This document shows, one piece after another, positions 42,698-50,560 of a stretch of 64,000 bases of DNA. Source of the stretch: RI-106 sp964496875 (lineage in GTDB: Bacteria > Cyanobacteriota > Vampirovibrionia > Obscuribacterales > Obscuribacteraceae); contig CAZCBH010000002.1 in the NCBI GenBank assembly GCA_964496875.1, positions 1 to 64,000 on the forward strand, in the 5' to 3' direction. The notes under the pieces are model-generated. The model saw nothing but the letters and a program-made list of their open reading frames with translations. It was not told the origin of the DNA and ran no database searches. Within the stretch, counting starts at the first letter, position 1. Every line of letters starts with the position of its first letter. The translations under genes and the position numbers were made by a program.

Positions 42698-43492
42698 CTA
42701 GGAGCAATATTTTGCCAGAAGCCCTTTTTCTCTGGCTTGCTCGAAGAGGTAGCGGAAGAGCAGACCGGCTCCTGCCAGATAGAGCAGATTGAGCAGAAAA
42801 GCGCTTCCCAGGTGACCCCAGACTATGGCTTCATTGCCTGTCATCAGGGCTCGCATGCCTTCGAAGACATGGGCGGCTGGGACCATACTTGCCACCACTT
42901 GCAGAGGCTGAGGCAGGACGGAGATCGGATAGAATACCGCCGACACAGGCTGCACCAAAAACGGTACCGCCCAGGCAAGGACCTCGGCCTGGGGACCCCA
43001 GCGCACTATTAGCGCTGTCGCCACCAGTCCCAGTGCCCAGCCCATCAGCATCAAGTTAGCCAGAAGCATACCGGCGTAGATACCGAGGTCGAGGATATTG
43101 AAGCCGTAGAAGACAACCGCTACCAGGGACATGATCACAAGCACTATTGATGCCTGCATGAGTCCAAGGATATAAGCGGCGGTCACGAACTCTCTTACTT
43201 GAACCGGAGCGGTGAAGATGTTCAGAAGGTTTCTGGACCAGAGGTCTTCTAGAAACGAGATACAGACGACCTGCTGGGCCCGGTAGAAGACGTTCCACAT
43301 AATCACTGCTCCGATCAAGAAGGTGATGAGACCAGGGACGGTATTACTCACTTTGAGCATATACATTGTCACGAAGCCCCACATCAACAAGTCCATAATC
43401 GGCCAGAAGAAAATGTCCATCGCCCGGAAAGAGTTCCGTGAGCAGATGTAGACATATTTCAAAATCAGGGCGTAGATTCTATTCCAACACAT
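42698..43492 (-). CDS. ABC-2 type transporter permease
   Basis: 264 residues from ATG 43492, which shares one base with the stop of the ATPase gene (TAATG); a longer frame is not used. Six hydrophobic segments are visible, among them FWPIMDLLMWGFVTMYML, GLITFLIGAVIMWNVFY, AAYILGLMQASIVLVIMSLV, GMLLANLMLMGWALGLVATA, and a final one in SAFLLNLLYLAGAGLLF. The stretch FLVQPVSAVFYPISVLPQPLQ with the following PAAHVFEGMR is the conserved ABC-2 signature region. It forms the membrane part of an exporter with the ATPase upstream; substrate unknown (drug, polysaccharide or lipid). Confidence 0.92.
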   Translation of the reverse strand: MCWNRIYALILKYVYICSRNSFRAMDIFFWPIMDLLMWGFVTMYMLKVSNTVPGLITFLIGAVIMWNVFYRAQQVVCISFLEDLWSRNLLNIFTAPVQVREFVTAAYILGLMQASIVLVIMSLVAVVFYGFNILDLGIYAGMLLANLMLMGWALGLVATALIVRWGPQAEVLAWAVPFLVQPVSAVFYPISVLPQPLQVVASMVPAAHVFEGMRALMTGNEAIVWGHLGSAFLLNLLYLAGAGLLFRYLFEQAREKGLLAKYCS

Positions 43493-44235
43493 TATGCAAT
43501 CACCTTCTCTTTTGTTCTTGCAATTCGGATGAAGACATCCTCCAGGGAGTCTGTGCCGAATCGAGTCATAATCTCTTCGGAGGAACCTTCGGCGACGATT
43601 GCGCCCAGGTGCATGAAGATAATCCGGTCGCAAAGCTCGACCACATCAAGCATGTTGTGCGAGGTGGTGAGCACCGTCATCCCCTTTTCCTCTTTGACCC
43701 GTTTGAGGATCTTTCTGACCTTGTCGGCAAGATCAGGGTCCAGGCTGGCTGTAGGCTCGTCCAGGACCAGAAGGGCCGGATCATTGAGGAGGGCTTTGCA
43801 GAGGTTCAATCTGGTTTGCTCTCCGGAAGAGAGCATTCCCGATGTCTTGAATTTGAGATGAGCGATTTCGAACATCTCGAGCAATTCATCGATTTTCTCC
43901 GTCGGCCTCGCTACACCGTAGATTTTGGCGAAGACCTTCAGGTTCTCCACCACCCTCAGGTTGTAGGGCAAATGCACGTAGGATGAAGCGAAGTTGACTC
44001 TTTGCAATATCGAGACCCGGCTTGTCTCCAGGTTCTCTCCGAATATTGTCACTGTGCCTGCGGTGGGCTTCGTCAGACCGAGGAGCATGTGGATGGTTGT
44101 GGTCTTGCCGGCACCGTTGGCGCCCAGTAGACCGACTATTTCTCCGCCCCTGACCGAGAAGGAAAGATCTTCCACCGCAGTGAAATTGCCGAACTGTTTG
44201 TTCAGTCTTTCAACCTTCAAAATTGTCTCTGACAT
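43492..44235 (-). CDS. ABC transporter ATP-binding protein (ABC-2 exporter)
   Basis: ATG 44235 follows AAGGAGAAGG, so the longer frame is dropped; 247 residues. Walker A GANGAGKTT near 41, Q-loop region NFASSYVHLP near 81, signature LSSGEQTRLNLCKALL near 133, Walker B LLVLDEPTASLDPD near 155 and the switch His in TTSHNM near 188. The ATPase drives the permease encoded next (1-base overlap). A 12-bp palindrome (GGTCATATGACC) lies just before the Shine-Dalgarno, suggesting repression. Substrate not predictable. Confidence 0.95.
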   Translation of the reverse strand: MSETILKVERLNKQFGNFTAVEDLSFSVRGGEIVGLLGANGAGKTTTIHMLLGLTKPTAGTVTIFGENLETSRVSILQRVNFASSYVHLPYNLRVVENLKVFAKIYGVARPTEKIDELLEMFEIAHLKFKTSGMLSSGEQTRLNLCKALLNDPALLVLDEPTASLDPDLADKVRKILKRVKEEKGMTVLTTSHNMLDVVELCDRIIFMHLGAIVAEGSSEEIMTRFGTDSLEDVFIRIARTKEKVIA

Positions 44236-44249
44236 AACCTTCTCCTTGT

Positions 44250-44261
44250 GGTCATATGACC
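44250..44261. promoter_or_regulatory. Perfect palindrome GGTCATATGACC before ABC operon
   Basis: A perfect 12-bp palindrome lies 15 bp before the ATPase start, directly next to its Shine-Dalgarno. A second short palindrome (ATGGCC-GG-GGCCAT at 44320-44333) is about 60 bp further up. Such spacing is typical of operators for TetR- or GntR-type repressors of exporters, but no regulator gene is beside it. Confidence 0.4.
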
Positions 44262-44298
44262 TAAAGCTGAAAATACGCACGACAAAAAACGAGAACAC

Positions 44299-44881
44299 TC
44301 CTGTTTCGGAGGCATAGTCATGGCCGGGGCCATATCTCTGCTTCCCAGTGCTCTCGTTCCAGATTTGTCGAAAATCGTGAAAAGACGGGGACTTAGCCGA
44401 AACCCGTCATTCGAAGCTTTGCTGTGGAAGCAGCCTCAATGAAAGAAAATTCTGTAATTTATCGATCTTCTTCTCATGATTTTCTCCAGTTAAAGAATTT
44501 GATCTTTGGACCGCCTTCGCCTTCTTGATTCGACAAAGGTCGCTCTGCAAATATACCACAAATTTTTTTTGCGGCAAGGGCTTGGAGAGGATTTTCAGTT
44601 CGCATTCGGTTACATCGGTTTTTGATTCGCATAAGTGAATTTGTCGATGAAATGCAGGTGTGATCAAAGCTTTAAGTTAGACAAAATGGTCCAGGGTAGC
44701 CTTTGGTAATAGTGGTATATACGGTGCAAGTAATGGTACCAAAAGTGATATCAGTATTTGTCGGGGGATTGTTGTCGCCCGCCGGTTGTAAAGTGGCATT
44801 ATTAGAGGCAATTTGGTTTTTCGATTTCAAGATCAGGTAATCTTGTCTTACTGTTTGCATCGGCGGGCTTTTCGATTAAAA
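44299..44881. other. Gene-poor stretch between ABC operon and repeat protein
   Basis: About 580 bp, partly A/T-rich. Two short minus-strand frames (44407-44667 and 44672-44860) lack ribosome-binding sites and known domains; the second has a Thr-rich piece (TDITFGTITCTVYTTITKG) of unclear meaning. I see no tRNA, terminator or known RNA element. Confidence 0.35.
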
Positions 44882-46105
44882 GTGAGCGATTCGAAAGAGA
44901 GAAAGTATTCGGAGATTCGGCTGGGGGAGTTTATCGCTTCCCTGGATGTTCTGCCTTTCAGTAAGCTGAAAGCGGCTCTCAAGATTTCACGCGATTTTGG
45001 GCTGCCTCTGGGGCGTACCCTGGTGGTTCGTGGTCTTTTGACCAACGAAGAGCTCTCTACTCTGCTCGAGCTGCACAGCATATTCAAGCGCGGAACGGTG
45101 GAGTTTCATCATATTGTCGATGCTTACGGCATGTCTCGCCGTCGAGGCTGGCAGGTCAGAGAAGCGCTCAGTGCACTGGGTTGTGCCGTGGATGAACTGG
45201 AAACGGTCCGGCTCGGTCAGCTTCTGGTCGATGCCGAGCTGGTGGACGAGCCGGATTTGGAAGAGGCGCTTTCTCTACAGCGGCTCTGCGGATTGCCTCT
45301 GGGAAGAGTGCTCAGTATCGATGCCCGGGTTGATGAGCGTATTGTCGGCCACGCCCTCAGTTATCAAAACAGTATTAGAAACGAGGGCATGAGATACGAG
45401 TCCGCGGTAGATAAGTTGAAGATGTTGCCGTTTCTTATCCAGACAGATTCTCTGAAGCCGGTTATTAAGTTGAATTTGAGAGAGCTTCTCATTGGCGGTC
45501 GCATCTGTGATGAAAGCGATCTGCGTCCGGCTGTCAATTTTGCCGATGCCAACAATCTTCCCCTGGAGAAAGTCTTGTATGGTTATGACTGGTTGGATCC
45601 GAGGTTGGTGTCGGCCACGGTGGCATTGAGTCGTCTGGTCGACCGTGGTTATATCTCGGCTCAGGATGCCATGGAATTTCTGACCGGTGCCTTGAGCGAA
45701 GATCGAATTCGGCGACTGGATGCTGTTTCGGCTAAGAGTCCGGAGTTGCGCCTGATTGAAGGAGATCTGAATCTCTATAAATTTCTGATTGCGGCAGGTT
45801 TTCTCAATCCCGATAGAATCAGGAATCTCACCAAAGAGATGGTCAATCGAGAATATGACTTCGGTCAATTGATTGGTAGAACTCTCGATCGCACTTCTTC
45901 TAAGAACGATTTGAAAGAGGCTGTTTTCGAATGTTTCGCCACAGACGCGATGCTGGCGCCGGTCTTGATCAAGTTGGGCGGTGTGCCGGAACCTCTCGTC
46001 GAGCATGCCCAGAACCTGGTCAATCTGGTCAACTTCGGAGGAGCATCTCTTGAACAGTGTCTGCTCAGTTTCGCCTGGTCTAGAAAAGAGCTGGGTAATC
46101 TGTAA
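44882..46105 (+). CDS. Protein of four GspE-N-like repeats
   Basis: 407 residues from GTG 44882; TTG 44813 would add 23 residues with no better ribosome site. The whole chain is four repeats of about 90-100 residues with the pattern LG-x2-L-(V/I)-x-a-x-L-x5-L-x2-A, then LPLG-x-(V/T)-L: IRLGEFIASLDVLPFSKLKA ... LPLGRTLV; VRLGQLLVDAELVDEPDLEE ... LPLGRVLS; LNLRELLIGGRICDESDLRP ... LPLEKVLY; LNLYKFLIAAGFLNPDRIRN. It resembles the helical N-terminal domain of type II secretion/pilus ATPases (GspE/PilB), here without any ATPase domain. Function unknown; perhaps an adaptor for a secretion or pilus motor. Confidence 0.78.
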   Translation: MSDSKERKYSEIRLGEFIASLDVLPFSKLKAALKISRDFGLPLGRTLVVRGLLTNEELSTLLELHSIFKRGTVEFHHIVDAYGMSRRRGWQVREALSALGCAVDELETVRLGQLLVDAELVDEPDLEEALSLQRLCGLPLGRVLSIDARVDERIVGHALSYQNSIRNEGMRYESAVDKLKMLPFLIQTDSLKPVIKLNLRELLIGGRICDESDLRPAVNFADANNLPLEKVLYGYDWLDPRLVSATVALSRLVDRGYISAQDAMEFLTGALSEDRIRRLDAVSAKSPELRLIEGDLNLYKFLIAAGFLNPDRIRNLTKEMVNREYDFGQLIGRTLDRTSSKNDLKEAVFECFATDAMLAPVLIKLGGVPEPLVEHAQNLVNLVNFGGASLEQCLLSFAWSRKELGNL

Positions 46106-46119
46106 GAGATATCCAGCCT

Positions 46120-46179
46120 TTGCAAATGGGCGAATCCTCCTCGGGATAAGCGCTAAGCGCCTATTGATAACATTTGCAA
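46120..46179. repeat. Nested inverted repeats upstream of MFS gene
   Basis: TTGCAAATG (46120-46128) and CATTTGCAA (46171-46179) form a perfect 9-base inverted repeat around GCGC-TAA-GCGC, a short inner palindrome near 46150-46160. They lie between the repeat-protein stop and the MFS start. They could be a terminator of the first gene or operator for the second. Confidence 0.35.
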
Positions 46180-46288
46180 CATTTCCGATTTTGTGGCATA
46201 TTCACATCGGGCTAGCGGGCTTAAGATCTCGAAGCTAGTACTTTTTGAAAGCTATCGCTTAAGGCATCCTCGGGAGATTCGGAATTAA

Positions 46289-47578
46289 ATGAGAGCGTTT
46301 TTTCTTCCTCTGTCATCTCTCGAGGGAAGAGCGTCAGGATCTGCCGCAGTCAATGTCAGTGGCAGGAGGCTCAAAGAGGAGCTGCCATCGCTTCTGGTAC
46401 TCGGTTTGATACCGGCCATATCATCGCTGGGCATGTCGCTTCATGTTCCTGCCTTGAATAATATGGCTCGTTGTCTTGCGGTGGACACTTTTACCGCTCA
46501 GAGCGCTCTTTCGCTATACATGCTCGCCTTTTCCGTGGCGATTTTCGCCTCGGCATTTCTAGCCGATCTGGTCGGCAAGCGCAAGATTCTTCTTGTTTCT
46601 CTAACGGTTTCGGCTCTCGCCAGTATGCTGGCGGCTGCTGCCTCCTGTTTCGAGGTCTTGCTTCTGGCCAGGATCTTGCAGGCCTTTGCCGCCGGATTCA
46701 TCGTGGTCGTTCCCTATGCCATTTTGCAAGAGATGTTATCCGGTAGGGCATTGTCGAAGACCATCTCTTTTGTCAGTGTTCTCCATTCCGTTGCCGGCGC
46801 CACCGCACCGCTTCTTGGAGGGCTGTTCGCTCTTGGTCATGGTTGGAGACTGGCTTTTGCTCTGATGAGCCTTTATGCTCTGGCTATGCTTATATGTGTG
46901 CACCGGACCGTGCGACCCACGTATATAAAAAGGCGCAAATCGCCTCTGCCCCGGGAGCTTTTTTCTCGGGCTCGCAATCTTGTGATGGGCAAGCGTTTCA
47001 TTGCCTGCATGGCACTGTTGTCGTTTATTTCGGCTCTATATTACGGCTTTCTGGCTGTGGCGCCGGTCATGTTGATCAGCAATCTCAAGTTCAGCGAGTT
47101 CCATTGCGGATTCGCGCTTTTCGTTCTCTGCGGTTTCTGGCCCCTGGGAAATAGAATCGCCTCTTCCTGGGTCGATCGCTTCGGGATGGTCAGATCTTTT
47201 CAGCTGGCAACCCTTATCACCTGTGCCGGTTTGATCCCTCTGGTTTTCGGGCCCGGAGGCAACGGCTTCGTATTGATTACCGTCGCCATGATCCCGTATA
47301 TGATAGGGGCAGGCATCATCTCGCCTTTAGTTGTCGCTCTTGCCACCAGACCGGACCCGGGCCTGTCGGGCATGGCATCTTCTTTGATGTTTTCTGCTCA
47401 GGTTTTTATCGGTGCGCTCACAGCCTGGTTCTTCGGCTTCTTCGATCTGAGCACCTGCAAAGACATCGGTCTTTTCGGACTGTTCATGACCATGGCATCG
47501 CTGGTGGCGATTGCTGTAATCTTTCCGCCGGTTCTCGGTCGCGCCAACCTGGGAGGCGGCAAGCTGAGAATAGGTTGA
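46289..47578 (+). CDS. MFS transporter, Bcr/CflA-like (DHA1) drug efflux type
   Basis: 429 residues with about twelve hydrophobic segments. The motif-A loop after TM2 is FLADLVGKRKILLVS (about 89-103), matching DhxGRR(K) of DHA1 members in degraded form. RILQAFAAGFIVVVPYAIL near 131-149 is the TM4 motif B with Arg and a proline, and LLGGLFALGHGWRLAFALM near 176 is the motif-C-like TM5/6 region (GP replaced by LGG..G.GWR). These are proton-coupled exporters of small lipophilic compounds. A hydrophilic N-terminal piece of 30 residues precedes TM1. It ends one base before the convergent methyltransferase gene. Confidence 0.9.
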   Translation: MRAFFLPLSSLEGRASGSAAVNVSGRRLKEELPSLLVLGLIPAISSLGMSLHVPALNNMARCLAVDTFTAQSALSLYMLAFSVAIFASAFLADLVGKRKILLVSLTVSALASMLAAAASCFEVLLLARILQAFAAGFIVVVPYAILQEMLSGRALSKTISFVSVLHSVAGATAPLLGGLFALGHGWRLAFALMSLYALAMLICVHRTVRPTYIKRRKSPLPRELFSRARNLVMGKRFIACMALLSFISALYYGFLAVAPVMLISNLKFSEFHCGFALFVLCGFWPLGNRIASSWVDRFGMVRSFQLATLITCAGLIPLVFGPGGNGFVLITVAMIPYMIGAGIISPLVVALATRPDPGLSGMASSLMFSAQVFIGALTAWFFGFFDLSTCKDIGLFGLFMTMASLVAIAVIFPPVLGRANLGGGKLRIG

Positions 47579-47579
47579 T

Positions 47580-48791
47580 TTACGGCTCCAGGGCTGTGAA
47601 TCGGGATTCGGCCTCTTCAATCACTACTACATCGGCATAGTCTTTCGAAGATTCGATAAATCGATCATGCCTTTCTTTTATGGTGTCGCGGGCGGTGAGC
47701 GGATGCAGCTCCAGTCCTCGATAGCCGTGATTGCTGTGCTCAAATAGAATTAGAACCGGACCGGCTTGCCAGAGTTCCTGCCAGATCGAGCCGCTGCCGT
47801 CTTTGTAGTCTGCCCGCGCACCCTGGACAAAGACTTTGGGATTTAGATAAGAAAAGGCGACCTCAGCCAGAGCGTCTTCTCCGTAGCTTAGATTGATACC
47901 ACCTTCATCGAAGAGGCGGTTTTTTCTCATTAAAAAGCCGATTACATCGAGGACGTTACAGGGGGAAGCCTTAGGGCTTTCTGTTCTACCTAAGAGAACC
48001 GGCAGAATAACCGGTTCGCCCTGGACATCCGTATACTGCAACCAGGCCGAGGCGGCAAAATCCGGTTTGAGTCCGGCTGCGACCATAGCCTGAAGGCGGC
48101 GCATTTGCTGAAGCGGTCTGACCAGTTTGTCGAAGCAGATAAAAATGCCACCATTGGATTTGAGCAGGTTTGATACCAATTTGCTAAGATCTTCTCCGAT
48201 CTGCTTCCTGCTTTGCTCAAGCTCGCGCCACAGATCGCTCAGGGATCTGTTTACGGCGTTCTCTTCGAACTGCTGATCCGGGTCTATTGAGGCAACACTG
48301 AATGCGATATCAGCTCCTATATTTTCAAGTTCTTTCGGCAGCGAATTCAGATCGCCCGAGAGGAACTCGACATTCTCTAAAGAGAGCTTCTTCTTGAGTT
48401 TATCAGCGGAGTCTATACCGGCTTCGGATATGTCGAAGCCGATGAACCGTGCTTCCGGAAAGTTCGCGGCCAAAAGGCAGGTCAGAACTCCGTTGCCGCA
48501 GCCTATATCGATAATGGTGGCACTTGTCATGTTTCCCATCATCGTTTTGAACCAGGTCAAGAAGCTGCGATAGAGATCGATTCTAAGCGAAGCAAAAGCC
48601 AGCCCCACATCGAACTCTTCGTAGATCATCGAGTAAAAAGTACGGTCGTCTCCTTCTTCCAGTTTGATATACGCCGACTCGAGCTGTCTGGCCCGAGTCA
48701 GACCATATTCTTCATCCATGGCGCTCCAGAACTGGAGGATGTTTTTGTAGCCTTTGATTCCTAGAACTTTGAAAAATTCATCATCAGTCAT
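47580..48791 (-). CDS. SAM-dependent class I methyltransferase, 403 aa
   Basis: ATG 48791 is chosen: it overlaps the stop of the upstream PepSY-like gene by 8 bp, and the longer frame runs into that gene. A Rossmann methyltransferase core covers about residues 95-215: TIIDIGCGNGVLTCLLA (SAM-binding, near 103), FIGFDISEAGID, EFLSGDLNSLPKEL, IAFSVASIDPDQQ. The N-terminal 90 residues are helical; the C-terminal 190 residues, with FVQGARADYKDG and VLILFEHSNHGYRGLELHPL, are unrecognised and might be a substrate or second catalytic domain. Substrate unknown. Coupled to the exported PepSY protein, an unexpected pairing. Confidence 0.85.
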   Translation of the reverse strand: MTDDEFFKVLGIKGYKNILQFWSAMDEEYGLTRARQLESAYIKLEEGDDRTFYSMIYEEFDVGLAFASLRIDLYRSFLTWFKTMMGNMTSATIIDIGCGNGVLTCLLAANFPEARFIGFDISEAGIDSADKLKKKLSLENVEFLSGDLNSLPKELENIGADIAFSVASIDPDQQFEENAVNRSLSDLWRELEQSRKQIGEDLSKLVSNLLKSNGGIFICFDKLVRPLQQMRRLQAMVAAGLKPDFAASAWLQYTDVQGEPVILPVLLGRTESPKASPCNVLDVIGFLMRKNRLFDEGGINLSYGEDALAEVAFSYLNPKVFVQGARADYKDGSGSIWQELWQAGPVLILFEHSNHGYRGLELHPLTARDTIKERHDRFIESSKDYADVVVIEEAESRFTALEP

Positions 48792-49140
48792 CGCACTTGC
48801 CGAGTTTTTTATCGATTTCAAGAACATTGCCTGAGTTTGCATCGACCCGGACTTCTTTCTTTATGCGGCCCTGACAGATGATGATTTCATAGATCAGCAC
48901 CCCATCGTCTGTTTCCAGTTCGATGCGTCTGACTCTGCCCGGAGCTGCCTTGAGGGCTATGCTTTCTGCCTGTTCCATGTTGATCTTGGCTTGCTTTGTC
49001 AAGCTGACGGGCGTGGCGGCAGTGTTTTCTTCCGGTGCTTTCGGCTTTGCATCAGCTCCGCTGGTAAAGCCGAAAGCAAGAGCGGTGGCGCAATTCAGAG
49101 CGAAGCAGAGGCTCGGGCGCATTCTTAGATGTCTTTTCAT
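48784..49140 (-). CDS. Exported PepSY-domain protein
   Basis: 118 residues. The signal peptide ends near GADAKP. The mature domain, INMEQAESIALKAAPGRVRRIELETDDGVLIYEIII followed by a final KEVRVDANSGNVLEI strand, is a single PepSY fold (helix then beta sheet, with the GxVxxIE and DA-x-TG-like turns). PepSY domains inhibit peptidases or bind peptides outside the membrane. A lone cysteine near the end (KLGKCDD) could anchor or pair. The last bases overlap the methyltransferase start by 8 bp. Confidence 0.86.
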   Translation of the reverse strand: MKRHLRMRPSLCFALNCATALAFGFTSGADAKPKAPEENTAATPVSLTKQAKINMEQAESIALKAAPGRVRRIELETDDGVLIYEIIICQGRIKKEVRVDANSGNVLEIDKKLGKCDD

Positions 49141-49249
49141 GGATTCTTCCTTCTCTATCGAGTCATTAACGCATCCGGTCGAATAAAATATCTTACTCTA
49201 GTCGAGAAGCGAAAGTAGCGATTCTTTTTGTTTATTGTCAGGGGGAAGA

Positions 49250-50554
49250 ATGAAATCTTCTATCAGCAGATTGCCGGGTCTTTATTTAATCGACCACCAC
49301 TTCGATGTTCCTCTGGATTATCAGGAACCTAAAAAGGGCGAGATCAAAGTCTTCGCCAGGGAAGCAATCTCTATTGACAATGTGAATAGAAGCAATTTAC
49401 CGTGGCTGATTTTTTTTCAGGGTGGACCCGGATACCACTCGCCGCGACCCTTCGCCAATAGCGGCTGGTTCAAGCGCGCCCTCAGGGACTTTCGGGTCTT
49501 GCTCCTGGATCAAAGAGGCACAGGGCGTTCCACCCCGGTTACTTATCAAACGATGGAGAACATCGAGACGGATCAAGAAAGAGCCGACTACCTGAAGAAT
49601 TTCCGAGCCGATTCCATAGTTAAAGATGCCGAACACATTCGAAAAGAGCTGGTCGGCGATGAGGGTGGCTGGTATGGTCTTGGCCAGAGCTACGGCGGAT
49701 TCTGTCTGACTCATTATCTCAGTGCCTATCCTGAGAGCTTGAGCGGCTGTCTGATTACCGGCGGCATTCCGCCGGTGGGGGTGGCTGTCGACGATGTTTA
49801 TCGCGCCACTTATAAGCGCTGTCTTAAGAAAAATCGGCAGTACTACGAGCGGTATCCCGATGATGAGGCCAGGGTGAAGACCATAGTTCAATTTCTCTCT
49901 GAGAATCTGGTTCTGCTTCCGGGTGGCGGCCGGTTGAGCGCGGAGCGCTTTCAGCAGTTAGGTATCGCATTTGGTATGAGTGACGGATTCGAGCAAGTGC
50001 ACTACCTGGTCGAAGACGCTTTTGTCAGCGTCAATGGAAAGAAGGAACTGAGCTTCGTTTTCTTGAGAGGATTCGAGCAGTTGCAGTCTTTCGAGACCAA
50101 TCCTATTTATGTACTGTTGCACGAAGCGATCTATTGCGAGAACCAAGCGTCCAACTGGTCGGCTCACAGAGTGAGAGAAGAGTTTCCCCAGTTCGACCCT
50201 GAAGGTGGCGATGGCGGCACCAGGGTCAATTTCACCGGAGAGATGATTTATCCATGGATGGTTGAACAGTATGATTACCTTGCCCCACTGAAGGAGGCCG
50301 CCAACATCCTGGCGGAGTTCGAGGGCTGGCCCGGTTTGTATGATCCGGAGCAATTGCGAAACAATAAGGTACCGGTAAAAGCGCTTGTTTACACCGAAGA
50401 TATGTATGTTGAAAGAGAGTTCTCCGAGAGCGTAGCAGACGCCATGGGTAATACCACCCTGTGGATGACCAATGAATATGACCACAATGGTCTGCGTCAG
50501 GATGGTTATCGAATAGCAGATCGATTACTGGCTATGCTCCGGGGCGAGATCTGA
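49250..50554 (+). CDS. pip: Alpha/beta hydrolase, prolyl aminopeptidase (S33) type
   Basis: ATG 49250 follows CAGGGGGAAGA (434 residues); TTG 49235 would overlap that site. Alpha/beta hydrolase marks: FFQGGPGYHSPRPF (oxyanion HGGPG-like, with Q for H) near 63, LLLDQRGTGRSTP near 89, GLGQSYGGFCLTHYL with nucleophile Ser near 147, and DHNGLRQDGYR near 411 for the catalytic His. The length and this motif set match the long-form S33 prolyl aminopeptidases, which remove N-terminal proline from peptides. No signal peptide, so a cytosolic role. A single-gene unit, with its stop 6 bp from the convergent Gly/Tyr-rich gene. Confidence 0.88.
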   Translation: MKSSISRLPGLYLIDHHFDVPLDYQEPKKGEIKVFAREAISIDNVNRSNLPWLIFFQGGPGYHSPRPFANSGWFKRALRDFRVLLLDQRGTGRSTPVTYQTMENIETDQERADYLKNFRADSIVKDAEHIRKELVGDEGGWYGLGQSYGGFCLTHYLSAYPESLSGCLITGGIPPVGVAVDDVYRATYKRCLKKNRQYYERYPDDEARVKTIVQFLSENLVLLPGGGRLSAERFQQLGIAFGMSDGFEQVHYLVEDAFVSVNGKKELSFVFLRGFEQLQSFETNPIYVLLHEAIYCENQASNWSAHRVREEFPQFDPEGGDGGTRVNFTGEMIYPWMVEQYDYLAPLKEAANILAEFEGWPGLYDPEQLRNNKVPVKALVYTEDMYVEREFSESVADAMGNTTLWMTNEYDHNGLRQDGYRIADRLLAMLRGEI

Positions 50555-50560
50555 GTCGAA

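Noticed and set aside
43493..43633. Longer N-terminus for the ABC permease
   Set aside because: Runs into the ATPase gene; ATG 43492 with its TAATG overlap is the natural start.
44407..44667. 86-residue open frame on the minus strand
   Set aside because: Lacks a ribosome-binding site and has no protein-like composition; likely chance in a gene-poor stretch.
44672..44860. 62-residue open frame with Thr-rich end on the minus strand
   Set aside because: No Shine-Dalgarno, no known domain, and it lies in an A/T-rich gap beside better-supported genes.
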